The notes under the pieces are model-generated. The model made no database searches. It was given only the letters and a program-made list of their open reading frames with translations, and was not told the origin of the DNA. A DNA stretch of 8,105 bases from Acidimicrobiia bacterium (GTDB lineage Bacteria; Actinomycetota; Acidimicrobiia; Acidimicrobiales; Ilumatobacteraceae), in the NCBI GenBank assembly GCA_013811855.1, contig JACCUL010000211.1, positions 1 through 8,105 of the forward strand, written 5' to 3'. The translations under genes were made by a program, and so were the position numbers. This document shows positions 1 to 6,222 of the stretch, piece after piece; positions within the stretch are counted from its first letter, which is position 1, and the number at the start of each line of letters is the position of its first letter.

Positions 1-98
1 CGGCCATCGCGCGTCACGGTGAGACGTTCGCCTGCGATGACGCGATCGAGCACCTCGCCACCATGGTTCCTGAGTTCACGAACGGTCACCTCGACCAT
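1..98 (-). CDS. Phd/YefM-type antitoxin, N-terminal part (runs off the left edge)
   Basis: The minus strand reads MVEVTVRELRNHGGEVLDRV followed by a stretch ending in TVTRDG, 32 codons in all, before the window ends. Seen: an N-terminal V-x-V-R-E-L-R-x-x-x-x-E-V-L-D-R-V helix-like segment, then A-G-E-R-L-T-V-T-R-D-G. This is the classic start of Phd/YefM/VapB-like type II antitoxins, whose N-terminal half dimerises and binds operator DNA. From the family, I expect a full length of roughly 75-95 residues with the C-terminal toxin-neutralising part beyond position 1. A toxin gene, if there is one, would follow off the left edge, so its type (PIN, RelE or Doc) cannot be told. The ATG at 98-96 is the only good start. 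There is no Shine-Dalgarno sequence; a -10 box 7 nt upstream suggests a leaderless mRNA. Confidence 0.8.
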   Translation of the reverse strand, partial: MVEVTVRELRNHGGEVLDRVIAGERLTVTRDG

Positions 99-105
99 GA
101 GGATC

Positions 106-111
106 ACTGTA
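106..111 (-). promoter_or_regulatory. -10 box of the antitoxin gene (leaderless promoter)
   Basis: Read on the minus strand, TACAGT matches the actinobacterial -10 pattern TAnnnT and lies 7 nt before the antitoxin ATG. Transcription would therefore start at or next to the A of the start codon. No convincing -35 hexamer is seen at the expected distance (GAATGG lies there). Its first three bases belong to the palindrome at 109-124, so a repressor bound there would block it. Confidence 0.5.
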
Positions 112-124
112 TCACGCGTGATAC
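109..124. promoter_or_regulatory. Perfect 16-bp palindrome, likely operator of the antitoxin gene
   Basis: GTATCACGCGTGATAC is self-complementary over all 16 bases. It ends 10 bp before the antitoxin ATG and overlaps its putative -10 box. Phd/YefM-type antitoxins usually repress their own operon by binding palindromes just upstream, so this is most simply the autoregulatory operator. That role is inferred from position and symmetry. Confidence 0.6.
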
Positions 125-156
125 GCACCCATTCCGGTGCACGTAGGAAAGTGGTG

Positions 157-228
157 CGCCCTCGGCAGGATTCGAACCTGCGCACACGGCTCCGGAGGCC
201 GATGCTCTATCCCCTGAGCTACGAGGGC
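157..228 (-). tRNA. tRNA-Arg, anticodon CCG
   Basis: The minus strand folds into a complete 72-nt cloverleaf. The acceptor stem is GCCCTCG/CGAGGGC, followed by T8 A9. The D arm is GCTC/GAGC with an 8-nt loop. The anticodon arm is TCGGC/GCCGT around loop CTCCGGA, the variable loop has 4 nt, and the T arm is GCAGG/CCTGC around TTCGAAT. The anticodon CCG reads the arginine codon CGG. The outermost anticodon-stem pair is a T-T mismatch; the other four pairs are Watson-Crick. After discriminator G the DNA reads CACCA, so CCA is not encoded in register and must be added enzymatically. The gene lies about 900 bp from, and points away from, the arginyl-tRNA synthetase gene. Confidence 0.96.
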
Positions 229-237
229 GGACGTCGC

Positions 238-243
238 AGGTTA
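238..243 (-). promoter_or_regulatory. -10 box of the tRNA-Arg gene
   Basis: On the minus strand TAACCT lies 9 nt before the tRNA 5' end, which gives a short 5' leader for RNase P to remove. The hexamer and the next three bases (TAACCTGCG) are identical to the sequence before the PemK-like gene at 4395. No clear -35 element is visible; CCAAGG lies at 17-bp spacing. Confidence 0.6.
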
Positions 244-338
244 CCGGCGAGCTCGTGTGGCCTTGGGAAGGTGCCGGCGGACGCGGATGAGCATGCGGAC
301 GAGGTTCGAGCGGTCCCTGGGTGGGCAGGCGCGACGCC

Positions 339-1085
339 ATGGCAATGCCCGACATCGTCACCCGTGATGAGTGGACGCAGGCGCGCAAGGCGCTGCTGGA
401 GGACGAGAAGGACCTCACCCGCCGACGCGATGCGATCAACGCCGAGCGGCGCCGGCTCCCGATGGTCGAGATCGACAAGGACTACGAGTTCCAGGGGCGC
501 ACCGGATCCGCCAGCCTGCTCGAGCTGTTCGACGGCCGTCGCCAGCTGATGGTCGGGCACTTCATGTTCAACCCGGACTGGGAGGACGGCTGCCCGAGCT
601 GCACGGCCGGCGCCGACGAGGTGTCGCAGGGCCTGCTCGACCACCTGCACAACCGGGACACGACGCTGGCCTACGTGTCGCGGGCGCCGATCGAGAAGAT
701 CGAGCGGTACAAGCGGAAGAAGGGTTGGACGTTTCCGTGGTACTCGTCGTTCGGCAGCGACTTCAACTACGACTTCCACGTCACGCTCGACGCCTCCGTA
801 GAGCCGATGGAGTACAACTACCGCAACGCGGAGGAGCACGAGGCCGCTGGCACCTCCTACTACCTCGAGGGCGAGCAGCCGATCGAGGAACCCGGCACGA
901 GCTGCTTCCTCCGCGACGGCGACCGCGTCTTCCACACCTACTCCGTATACGCCCGCGGCGCAGAGTGGTTCGGCGGCTCGTACGCCTACCTCGATCTCAC
1001 CGCGCTCGGCCGGCAGGAGGACTGGGAGGAACCGAAGGGGCGAACCGACGACGCGCGCCGCGCCAACCCCGACATGCAGGCCTGA
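339..1085 (+). CDS. DUF899 family thioredoxin-like protein
   Basis: The 248-residue product has the hallmarks of the DUF899 family (predicted thioredoxin-like fold, biochemical role unknown). Residues 8-48 form a charged helical region ending R-R-R-L-P-M-V-E-I-D-K-D-Y. Next come LLELFDGRRQL (60-70), HFMFNPDW (74-81) and a C-P-S-C pair (Cys85, Cys88) that resembles a redox CxxC site. A long conserved block follows, with RAPIEKIERYK and the aromatic stretch WTFPWYSSFGSDFNYDFHV. No signal peptide or membrane segment is seen, so the protein is probably cytoplasmic. I chose ATG 339 because it has GGGCAGG 9 nt upstream and gives the family-like start M-A-x-P; ATG 345 and GTG 321 are in frame. The family assignment is from memory of its motifs. 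A link to the neighbouring argS is not apparent. Confidence 0.88.
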   Translation: MAMPDIVTRDEWTQARKALLEDEKDLTRRRDAINAERRRLPMVEIDKDYEFQGRTGSASLLELFDGRRQLMVGHFMFNPDWEDGCPSCTAGADEVSQGLLDHLHNRDTTLAYVSRAPIEKIERYKRKKGWTFPWYSSFGSDFNYDFHVTLDASVEPMEYNYRNAEEHEAAGTSYYLEGEQPIEEPGTSCFLRDGDRVFHTYSVYARGAEWFGGSYAYLDLTALGRQEDWEEPKGRTDDARRANPDMQA

Positions 1086-1131
1086 CGCCGGCCCGTACGC
1101 CGCGCCGGCGCGCGCCATGATGGGCGGCTCC

Positions 1132-2856
1132 ATGGCCGATCCGCTGGAGCTCCTCGCCGACCGGCTGCGTCCCGCCTTCGAGCGCGTCGCTGGGCTCGCG
1201 GGAGTCGATCCGGTGGTACGGCCGTCGGAGCACGCGGACGCCCAGGCCAACGGCGCGCTGCCGCTCGCCAAGTCGCTCGGTCGACCGCCGCGGGACATCG
1301 CCGCCGAGGTCCTGGCGGCGGTCGAGTGGGAGGGGCTGGGCACGGCCGAACTGGCCGAGCCGGGCTTCCTGAACATCACGTTCGACGCAGGATGGATCGC
1401 CGAGCTCGTCGCCGCCGTCGCCGCCGACGACCGGTTGGGCGTCGCGACCACGGCGACGCCCCAGACCGTCGTCGTCGACTACTCGGCACCGAACGTGGCC
1501 AAGGAGATACACATCGGGCACCTCCGCACCACTGTGATCGGCGACTCGCTGGTGCGGATGCTCGAACTGGTCGGGCACACGGTCGTCCGGGAGAACCACA
1601 TCGGCGACTGGGGGCGGCCGTTCGGCATGCTCATCGAGCACCTCGTCGACCTCGGATCGGACAGGTCGGCATCGATGGCCGTGGGTGACCTCGACGCCTT
1701 CTACAAGACGGCGTCGGCGCAGTTCGAACACGACGAGGACTTCGCCACGCGGGCCAGGGCGCGGGTGGTCGCACTGCAATCCCTCGATCCCGAAACGATC
1801 GCGCTCTGGCGGTCCCTCGTCGAGCAGAGCGCGACGCACTGGAACGACGTGTACGGCAAGCTCGGGGTGCTCCTGACCGACGACGACATCGCCGGCGAGA
1901 GCCGCTACTGGGTCCTGCTGCCGGAGGTGCTGGAACGGCTCGATGCGACCGGGCTGTTGGAGGAGTCGGACGGCGCGCAGGTCGTGTTCCCGCCGGGGTT
2001 CACCAACAGGGAGGGTCAACCGCTGCCGCTGATCGTGCGCAGCCAGGCCGGGGCGTTCACGTATGCCACCAGCGACCTGGCCTGCGTGCTCGACCGCGTC
2101 GAGCGGGTCGGTGCCGACACGATGCTGTACGTCGTCGGCGCTCCGCAGGCGCAACACTTGGCGATGGTCTTCGCCGTCGCCGAGATGGCCGGGTGGCTGC
2201 GTCCACCGCGAGCCGCGGTGCACGTCGCCTTCGGGAACGTTCTCGGCCCCGACCGCAAGATGCTGAAGAGCCGGAGCGGCGAACCGGTGCGCTTCGTCGA
2301 CGTCGTCGACGAGGCGATCGAGCGCGGCGTGGCCGCCGTGGGCGATAAGAACCCCGAGCTGCCCGAAGCCGAGCAGCGGGCCGTCGGCCACGCCGTCGGC
2401 GTCGGCGCCCTGAAGTACGCCGACCTGTCGACCGACCGCATCCGCGACTATGTCTTCGACTGGGAGCGGATGCTGTCGTTCGACGGCAACACGGCGCCGT
2501 ACCTGCAGTACGCCCACGCCCGCATCTGCTCGATCTTCCGACGCGCCGACGTCGAACGGACCTCAGGCCGCGGTCACCCGCCGACCATCGCCGAGGTGCC
2601 GGAGCGGGCGCTGGCGATGCGCGTGCTCGGCTACCCGTCGGTCGTCGGCGAGGCGCTGGAGCGGTGGAGTCCCCACCGTCTGTGCACCTACCTGTTCGAG
2701 CTGGCTTCGGACTTCACGACGTTCTACGAGCACTGCCCGGTGCTCCGAACCGACGACGAGACGCGGCGGTCGCGGCTCGTGCTCTGCGACGTGACGGCTC
2801 GCGTGCTGGAAGACGGACTCGGTCTGCTGGGCATCAACGCGCCGACGCGGATGTGA
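1132..2856 (+). CDS. argS: Arginyl-tRNA synthetase
   Basis: This cytoplasmic class I synthetase joins arginine to tRNA-Arg using ATP. The 574-residue product has the usual ArgRS length and order. An N-terminal additional domain that contacts the tRNA D-loop covers about 1-88. The Rossmann catalytic core has YSAPNVAKEIHIGHLRTT (HIGH at 127-130) and a degenerate KMSKS loop, KMLKS at 376-380 (GPDRKMLKSRSG). The C-terminal all-helical DALR anticodon-binding domain, from about 455, ends in LLGINAPTRM, a typical ArgRS tail. ATG 1132 gives the family-like start MADPLELL; ATG 1117 and 1120 are in frame and not excluded. The Shine-Dalgarno sequence is weak (GGGCGG). A 12-bp GC-only palindrome (1101-1112) lies in the short gap after the DUF899 gene. 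The stop faces a convergent small gene 16 bp away, so argS probably ends its transcription unit here. Confidence 0.97.
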   Translation: MADPLELLADRLRPAFERVAGLAGVDPVVRPSEHADAQANGALPLAKSLGRPPRDIAAEVLAAVEWEGLGTAELAEPGFLNITFDAGWIAELVAAVAADDRLGVATTATPQTVVVDYSAPNVAKEIHIGHLRTTVIGDSLVRMLELVGHTVVRENHIGDWGRPFGMLIEHLVDLGSDRSASMAVGDLDAFYKTASAQFEHDEDFATRARARVVALQSLDPETIALWRSLVEQSATHWNDVYGKLGVLLTDDDIAGESRYWVLLPEVLERLDATGLLEESDGAQVVFPPGFTNREGQPLPLIVRSQAGAFTYATSDLACVLDRVERVGADTMLYVVGAPQAQHLAMVFAVAEMAGWLRPPRAAVHVAFGNVLGPDRKMLKSRSGEPVRFVDVVDEAIERGVAAVGDKNPELPEAEQRAVGHAVGVGALKYADLSTDRIRDYVFDWERMLSFDGNTAPYLQYAHARICSIFRRADVERTSGRGHPPTIAEVPERALAMRVLGYPSVVGEALERWSPHRLCTYLFELASDFTTFYEHCPVLRTDDETRRSRLVLCDVTARVLEDGLGLLGINAPTRM

Positions 2857-2872
2857 CGCGGCCCGGCCACGC

Positions 2873-3007
2873 TCAGGCGGCGCGCGAGCGCGAGCGCGCC
2901 CGGACCGAGCGGCGGCTCGGTCGGCCGTGACCGCGGGCGATGCGCAACAGCTCTTCGCGATGGCTGCGCACCAGCTCGCTCAAGAGGCGGGGGTGGTTCT
3001 CGTGCAC
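2873..3007 (-). CDS. 44-residue Arg-rich small protein, function unknown
   Basis: This small gene lies on the minus strand between argS and lysA. It starts with GTG (VHENHPRLLSELVRSHREEL...). A strong Shine-Dalgarno sequence, AAGGAG, stands exactly 8 nt before it, the clearest ribosome binding site in the window. Residues 6-25 can form an amphipathic helix (L8, L9, L12, V13, L20, L21, I23). Residues 29-42 are a basic tail rich in Arg and Ser. The protein has 12 arginines and 4 histidines in 44 residues and no Cys or Trp. About 40 of 44 codons end in G or C, as in the flanking real genes. It is convergent with argS (16-bp gap) and divergent from lysA (103-bp gap). The frame stays open upstream to 3220, but that part would overlap lysA and has no ribosome binding site. 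I do not recognise a function; RNA or membrane binding would be guesses from charge alone. Confidence 0.65.
   Translation of the reverse strand: MHENHPRLLSELVRSHREELLRIARGHGRPSRRSVRARSRSRAA
2903..2922. other. 8-bp stem-loop downstream of argS
   Basis: GACCGAGC and GCTCGGTC pair perfectly around a GGCG loop. The hairpin lies 46 bp after the argS stop, inside the end of the convergent small gene. No T-tract follows on either strand, so it is not a standard intrinsic terminator. It could still stabilise or mark the 3' end of argS mRNA, or simply reflect Arg/Ser codons in the small gene. Confidence 0.35.
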
Positions 3008-3015
3008 GTTCGTTG

Positions 3016-3021
3016 CTCCTT
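3016..3021 (-). promoter_or_regulatory. Ribosome binding site of the small protein gene
   Basis: Minus-strand AAGGAG (within GAAGGAGC) stands 8 nt before GTG 3007. It decides the start of the 44-residue protein over the longer upstream reading frame. Confidence 0.7.
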
Positions 3022-3095
3022 CGGACAGAGACCGGAGTGGAGGCCGGCCATGGATCACGACCCGTGACGGCCGAGCCTGATACCGGCCCGCCCAG

Positions 3096-3101
3096 TACGG
3101 T
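3096..3101 (+). promoter_or_regulatory. Possible -10 box of lysA
   Basis: TACGGT fits TAnnnT and lies 9 nt before the lysA GTG, which would give an almost leaderless transcript. lysA has no recognisable ribosome binding site, which is consistent with that. No -35 match is seen (GAGCCT at 17-bp spacing), so this is a weak call. Confidence 0.35.
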
Positions 3102-3110
3102 CCGCGCTCG

Positions 3111-4385
3111 GTGAGCCCGTTGCCGAGGTCGCTGCTGCCGGACACGGCGACCGTCGACGCCGGCGGTGCGCTGTCGATCGGCGGGTGCGACGTCGGCGAG
3201 CTGGCCGCCGAGCACGGCACGCCGCTGTTCGTCTACGACGAGGCGCACGTGCGGGCCCGCTGTCGGGAGGCAGTGGCGGCGTTCGGCCCTGGCCGGGTCG
3301 TGTACGCCACGAAGGCCTTTCTGTGCCGGGCGATGGCCCGATTGGCCCACGAGGAGGGAATGCTGCTCGACGTCGCCTCGGGTGGCGAGCTCCACGTGGT
3401 CACCGCCGCCGGCGTGCCCGCCGAGGCGTGCACGTTCCATGGCAACAACAAGAGCGTCGACGAGCTGCGTGCTGCGGTCACGCTCGGCGTACGCAACGTC
3501 GTGGTCGACGGGTTCGACGAGCTCGACCGCCTCGACGCGCTGCACGCCGGGGGCCTTCCCGTGCCCGACGTGCTGCTGCGGGTCACGCCCGGCGTGCATG
3601 CCCACACCCACGAGTACGTCGCCACCGGCCAGGACGACTCCAAGTTCGGGTTCAACCTGGCCAACGGCGATGCCGCCGCCGCGGTGGCGCGAGCGCAGCG
3701 CTCGCCTGCGGTCCGGCTCGTGGGTCTGCACTGCCACATTGGATCCAACGTGTTCGCGGCCGGCAGCTTCGCCAGGGCGACCGAGGTGATGGCGACGTTC
3801 GCCGCGACGTACGACCTGCCTCAGCTCGTGCTCGGCGGCGGGCTCGGCGTGGCCTACGTCGCGGGCGAGGACGCGCCGACCATCACGGAGTGGGCGGCGG
3901 CCGTGCTCGGCGCCTGCGACGAGCTCGGCGTCACCGCCGACGTCAGCGTCGAGCCGGGGCGCTCGATCGTCGCCGCCGCCGCCGTGACCGTGTACACCGT
4001 CGGCGCCGTCAAGGTGATCCCCGGCGTGCGCACCTACGTCGCCGTCGACGGCGGCATGAGCGACAACCCGCGGCCCGTGCTCTACGGCAGCGGCTACGAG
4101 GCGTTCCTGCCGAGGGCAACAGGTGCCGATCGGCCGCTCGCGGCCCGTGTCGTCGGCAAGCACTGCGAGTCCGGTGACGTGCTCCTGTTCGACGCCCGCC
4201 TGCCCGCCGACCTCGCCGTCGGCGACCTGCTCGCCGTCCCCGTCACCGGCGCGTACGGGCACTCGATGGGCTCCAACTACAACAAGGTGCCCCGTCCGCC
4301 GGTTCTCTTCGTGCACGACGGGGAGGCCCGCATCGTCGTCCGCCGGGAGACCTACGACGACCTGCTGGCGACGGACGTCGGCTGA
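3111..4385 (+). CDS. lysA: Diaminopimelate decarboxylase
   Basis: This PLP enzyme decarboxylates meso-diaminopimelate to L-lysine, the last step of lysine synthesis. The 424-residue product has the normal family length. An alanine-racemase-fold barrel carries the PLP lysine in VVYATKAF (Lys68), HIGS (209-212), the phosphate-binding glycine loop GGGLG (242-246) and EPGRS (from Glu281). The C-terminal beta domain has the substrate-site Cys352 in GKHCESGD and the GAYGHSMGSNYN motif. All key residues are present. The start is GTG 3111; TTG 3120 is the only close in-frame alternative. The reading frame through PRSLLPDTATVDAGG matches how these proteins usually begin. The gene is separated from argS by the convergent small gene, so it must have its own promoter. 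The PemK-like gene follows after 21 bp. Confidence 0.96.
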   Translation: MSPLPRSLLPDTATVDAGGALSIGGCDVGELAAEHGTPLFVYDEAHVRARCREAVAAFGPGRVVYATKAFLCRAMARLAHEEGMLLDVASGGELHVVTAAGVPAEACTFHGNNKSVDELRAAVTLGVRNVVVDGFDELDRLDALHAGGLPVPDVLLRVTPGVHAHTHEYVATGQDDSKFGFNLANGDAAAAVARAQRSPAVRLVGLHCHIGSNVFAAGSFARATEVMATFAATYDLPQLVLGGGLGVAYVAGEDAPTITEWAAAVLGACDELGVTADVSVEPGRSIVAAAAVTVYTVGAVKVIPGVRTYVAVDGGMSDNPRPVLYGSGYEAFLPRATGADRPLAARVVGKHCESGDVLLFDARLPADLAVGDLLAVPVTGAYGHSMGSNYNKVPRPPVLFVHDGEARIVVRRETYDDLLATDVG

Positions 4386-4394
4386 CCGGACACC

Positions 4395-4400
4395 TAACCT
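4395..4400 (+). promoter_or_regulatory. -10 box of the PemK-like gene (leaderless promoter)
   Basis: TAACCT lies exactly 6 nt before ATG 4407, which predicts transcription starting at the start codon. There is no Shine-Dalgarno sequence, and no clear -35 element (CGGACG). The same hexamer at the same distance precedes hom. Confidence 0.6.
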
Positions 4401-4406
4401 GCGCAG

Positions 4407-4898
4407 ATGCGGCGATGGCTCGACGTCCTCATCGAACTCGTTCGCCGGGCCGTGGCCACGGCGCGCCACGCCGAACGCGGCACTGGGCGCACGACGCGGT
4501 CGATCGGGCCCACGGCCCGCCCGGTCGAGCCCGGTGTCCACATCGAGTACACGCCGCAGCTCGACGGCGACCCGGACCCCGGCGAGGTCGTCTGGACGTG
4601 GGTGCCGTTCGAGGAGGACCCGTCGCTCGGCAAGGACCGGCCCGTCGTCATCATCGGACGTAGTGGTGACCGCCTATCGGGCGTGGCGCTGACGAGCAGG
4701 GCCAGTGCCGGGCGGTCCGACATCGTCGAGGTGGGCACCGGACCGTGGGACAGCCAGGGCCGCCCCAGCTACGCCAAGGTCGAGCGGCTGCTGCAGATCG
4801 AGCCGGCGGCCGTGCGCCGGGAGGGTGCGATCCTCAACCGTCGCCGCTTCGACGCCGTGGTCCAAGCCGTCGACCGCCTGCACGACGTCAGCCGCTGA
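4407..4898 (+). CDS. PemK/MazF-family protein without a visible antitoxin
   Basis: The 163-residue product has a MazF/PemK-like core from about residue 58. GEVVWTWVPFEED (59-71) is the first strand. K-D-R-P-V-V-I-I (76-83) is the central motif with the family's conserved R-P. L-T-S-R (95-98) follows, then Y-A-K-V-E-R-L-L (122-129) and a C-terminal helix R-R-R-F-D-A-V-V-Q-A-V. MazF/PemK toxins are small beta-barrel endoribonucleases that cut mRNA. Residues 1-55 are an unusual extension: a basic helix (MRRWLDVLIELVRRAVATAR) and a linker. No antitoxin gene is next to it: lysA ends 21 bp upstream and hom starts 34 bp downstream. The gene therefore may be a solitary family member with a housekeeping or regulatory role. 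RNase activity is not shown by sequence alone. Translation is probably leaderless. Confidence 0.8.
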   Translation: MRRWLDVLIELVRRAVATARHAERGTGRTTRSIGPTARPVEPGVHIEYTPQLDGDPDPGEVVWTWVPFEEDPSLGKDRPVVIIGRSGDRLSGVALTSRASAGRSDIVEVGTGPWDSQGRPSYAKVERLLQIEPAAVRREGAILNRRRFDAVVQAVDRLHDVSR

Positions 4899-4920
4899 GG
4901 AGCGCGGCGTGACGCGGCCC

Positions 4921-4926
4921 TAACCT
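4921..4926 (+). promoter_or_regulatory. -10 box of hom (leaderless promoter)
   Basis: TAACCT lies exactly 6 nt before the hom GTG at 4933, as for the PemK-like gene. The gap holds no Shine-Dalgarno sequence at a useful distance. No good -35 is visible (AGGAGC at 17-bp spacing). A separate promoter would let hom and thrC be expressed independently of lysA. Confidence 0.6.
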
Positions 4927-4932
4927 CGCGTC

Positions 4933-6219
4933 GTGGTCGACCGTGTGCGCATCGGGGTTCTGGGGTGTGGCAACGTCGGCGCGGCGTTCGTCCGCCTCGT
5001 CTCCGACCAGGCCAAGGAGATCGAGGCCCGGACCGGCATCGGCCTCGACGTCACCCGCGTCGCCGTGCGCAACCTCTCCCACGAACGCGGTGTCGATCTC
5101 GACCGGGCGATCCTCACCCGTGACCCCCATGACATCGTCGTCGACCCGGACATCGACGTGGTGGTCGAGGTCATCGGCGGCATCGAGCCGGCGCGCGAGC
5201 TGATCACCGAGGCCCTCGCCGCCGGCAAGCCGGTCGTGACGGCCAACAAGGAGCTCCTCGCCAACGTGGGCGTGGAACTGTTCGGCGCCGCCGACCACTA
5301 CGGGGTGGACCTGCTGTTCGAGGCCGCCGTTGCCGGCGGCATCCCGCTCGTGCGCTGTCTGCGCGAGAGCCTGCGCGGCGAGCCGATCCGCCGGATCGTC
5401 GGCATCGTCAACGGCACGACCAACTTCATCCTCACGAAGATGACCGAGCAGGGCGTGGCGTACGGGGAGGCGTTGGCCGAGGCGCAGCGGCTGGGGTTCG
5501 CCGAGCGTGACCCGACCGCCGACGTCGAGGGCTACGACACCGGGGCCAAGGCCGCGATCATCGCCTCGATCGCCTTCGGCGCCAAGGTCGTCGCCGGCGA
5601 CGTCTACCACGAGGGCATCGCCGCCATCACGCCCGCCGACATCGCCGTCGCGCGGCGTCTCGGCTACACGGTCAAGCTGCTCGCCATCGCCGACCTCGAT
5701 GCGGCAACCGGCGAGATCGCCGTGCGCGTCCACCCGGCGATGGTGCCGGTGCACCACCCGCTGGCCAGCGTCCGGGAGAGTTTCAACGCCGTCTTCATCG
5801 AGGGCGACGCCGTCGGCTCGTTGATGTTCTACGGCCGAGGCGCCGGTGGCATGCCCACGGCCAGTGCCGTGCTCGGCGACGTGATCGACGCCGCCGTCAA
5901 CCTGCGCAAGGGCACGCACGGCACGATCGGCTCGTTCGCCAAGGCCCGCCTCCGCCCGATGGACGAGACGTCGGCCGAGTACCTCCTGGCCCTCGACGTC
6001 GTCGACCAGCCGGGCGTGCTCCACGCCGTCACCGGCGTGCTCGCCGCGCACGGCGTGAGCATCCGCTCGATGGAGCAGGAGGGCATCGGCGAGGAGGCCC
6101 GCCTGGTGTTCATCACCCACGAGGCGCTGGAATCGGCGGTGCAGTCGACCCTGCGCGAGCTGCGCGACCTGGCCGTCGTGCGCCGTGTCGGCGGGCTGTT
6201 GCGGGTCGTCGGGAGCTAG
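4933..6219 (+). CDS. hom: Homoserine dehydrogenase with C-terminal ACT domain
   Basis: Reduces aspartate semialdehyde to homoserine with NAD(P)H, the branch point towards threonine and methionine. The 428-residue product is the monofunctional form, with no aspartate kinase part. The Rossmann motif is G-C-G-N-V-G (11-16). VVTANKELLA carries Lys106, NGTTNFIL is present, and ERDPTADVEGYDTGAK carries Glu191, Asp202 and Lys206. These four match the catalytic set known from yeast homoserine dehydrogenase (Lys117, Glu208, Asp219, Lys223) in order, with closely matching spacing. From about residue 350, LLALDVVDQPGVLHAVTGVL begins an ACT domain, usually the site of threonine feedback control. GTG 4933 is the only start that keeps the whole nucleotide-binding strand. 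thrC begins 3 nt after the stop, so the two genes are one operon. Confidence 0.97.
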   Translation: MVDRVRIGVLGCGNVGAAFVRLVSDQAKEIEARTGIGLDVTRVAVRNLSHERGVDLDRAILTRDPHDIVVDPDIDVVVEVIGGIEPARELITEALAAGKPVVTANKELLANVGVELFGAADHYGVDLLFEAAVAGGIPLVRCLRESLRGEPIRRIVGIVNGTTNFILTKMTEQGVAYGEALAEAQRLGFAERDPTADVEGYDTGAKAAIIASIAFGAKVVAGDVYHEGIAAITPADIAVARRLGYTVKLLAIADLDAATGEIAVRVHPAMVPVHHPLASVRESFNAVFIEGDAVGSLMFYGRGAGGMPTASAVLGDVIDAAVNLRKGTHGTIGSFAKARLRPMDETSAEYLLALDVVDQPGVLHAVTGVLAAHGVSIRSMEQEGIGEEARLVFITHEALESAVQSTLRELRDLAVVRRVGGLLRVVGS

Positions 6220-6222
6220 TCC

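Noticed and set aside
152..157. CCA-like end (GCACCA) after the tRNA
   Set aside because: Counting the acceptor stem puts the discriminator at 157 and the next bases as CAC, so the CCA is out of register by two bases and not an encoded tail.
1101..1112. Palindrome CGCGCCGGCGCG before argS as an operator
   Set aside because: It is made only of G and C in a very GC-rich gap, so chance is likely, and no promoter is seen next to it.
219..1451. Long minus-strand open frame (410 codons) across the DUF899 and argS genes
   Set aside because: It is antisense to two well-supported genes and overlaps the tRNA promoter. Its translation is low-complexity (Arg, Ala, Val, Ser rich), as expected from the complementary frame of GC-rich genes.
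997..2517. 506-codon minus-strand frame inside argS
   Set aside because: This is a mirror frame of argS, with no recognisable domain and a composition rich in Arg, Val, Asp and His.
2903..2922. Intrinsic terminator for argS
   Set aside because: The hairpin is good but no T-tract follows, so I list it only as a stem-loop.
3008..3220. Upstream extension of the 44-residue small protein to an ATG at 3220
   Set aside because: The extra 71 codons would overlap the start of lysA, lack a ribosome site and look non-coding. The AAGGAG-GTG at 3007 is far better.
2724..4541. 605-codon minus-strand frame covering lysA
   Set aside because: It is antisense to lysA, whose catalytic motifs are all intact. 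Part of it overlaps the small gene in a different frame.
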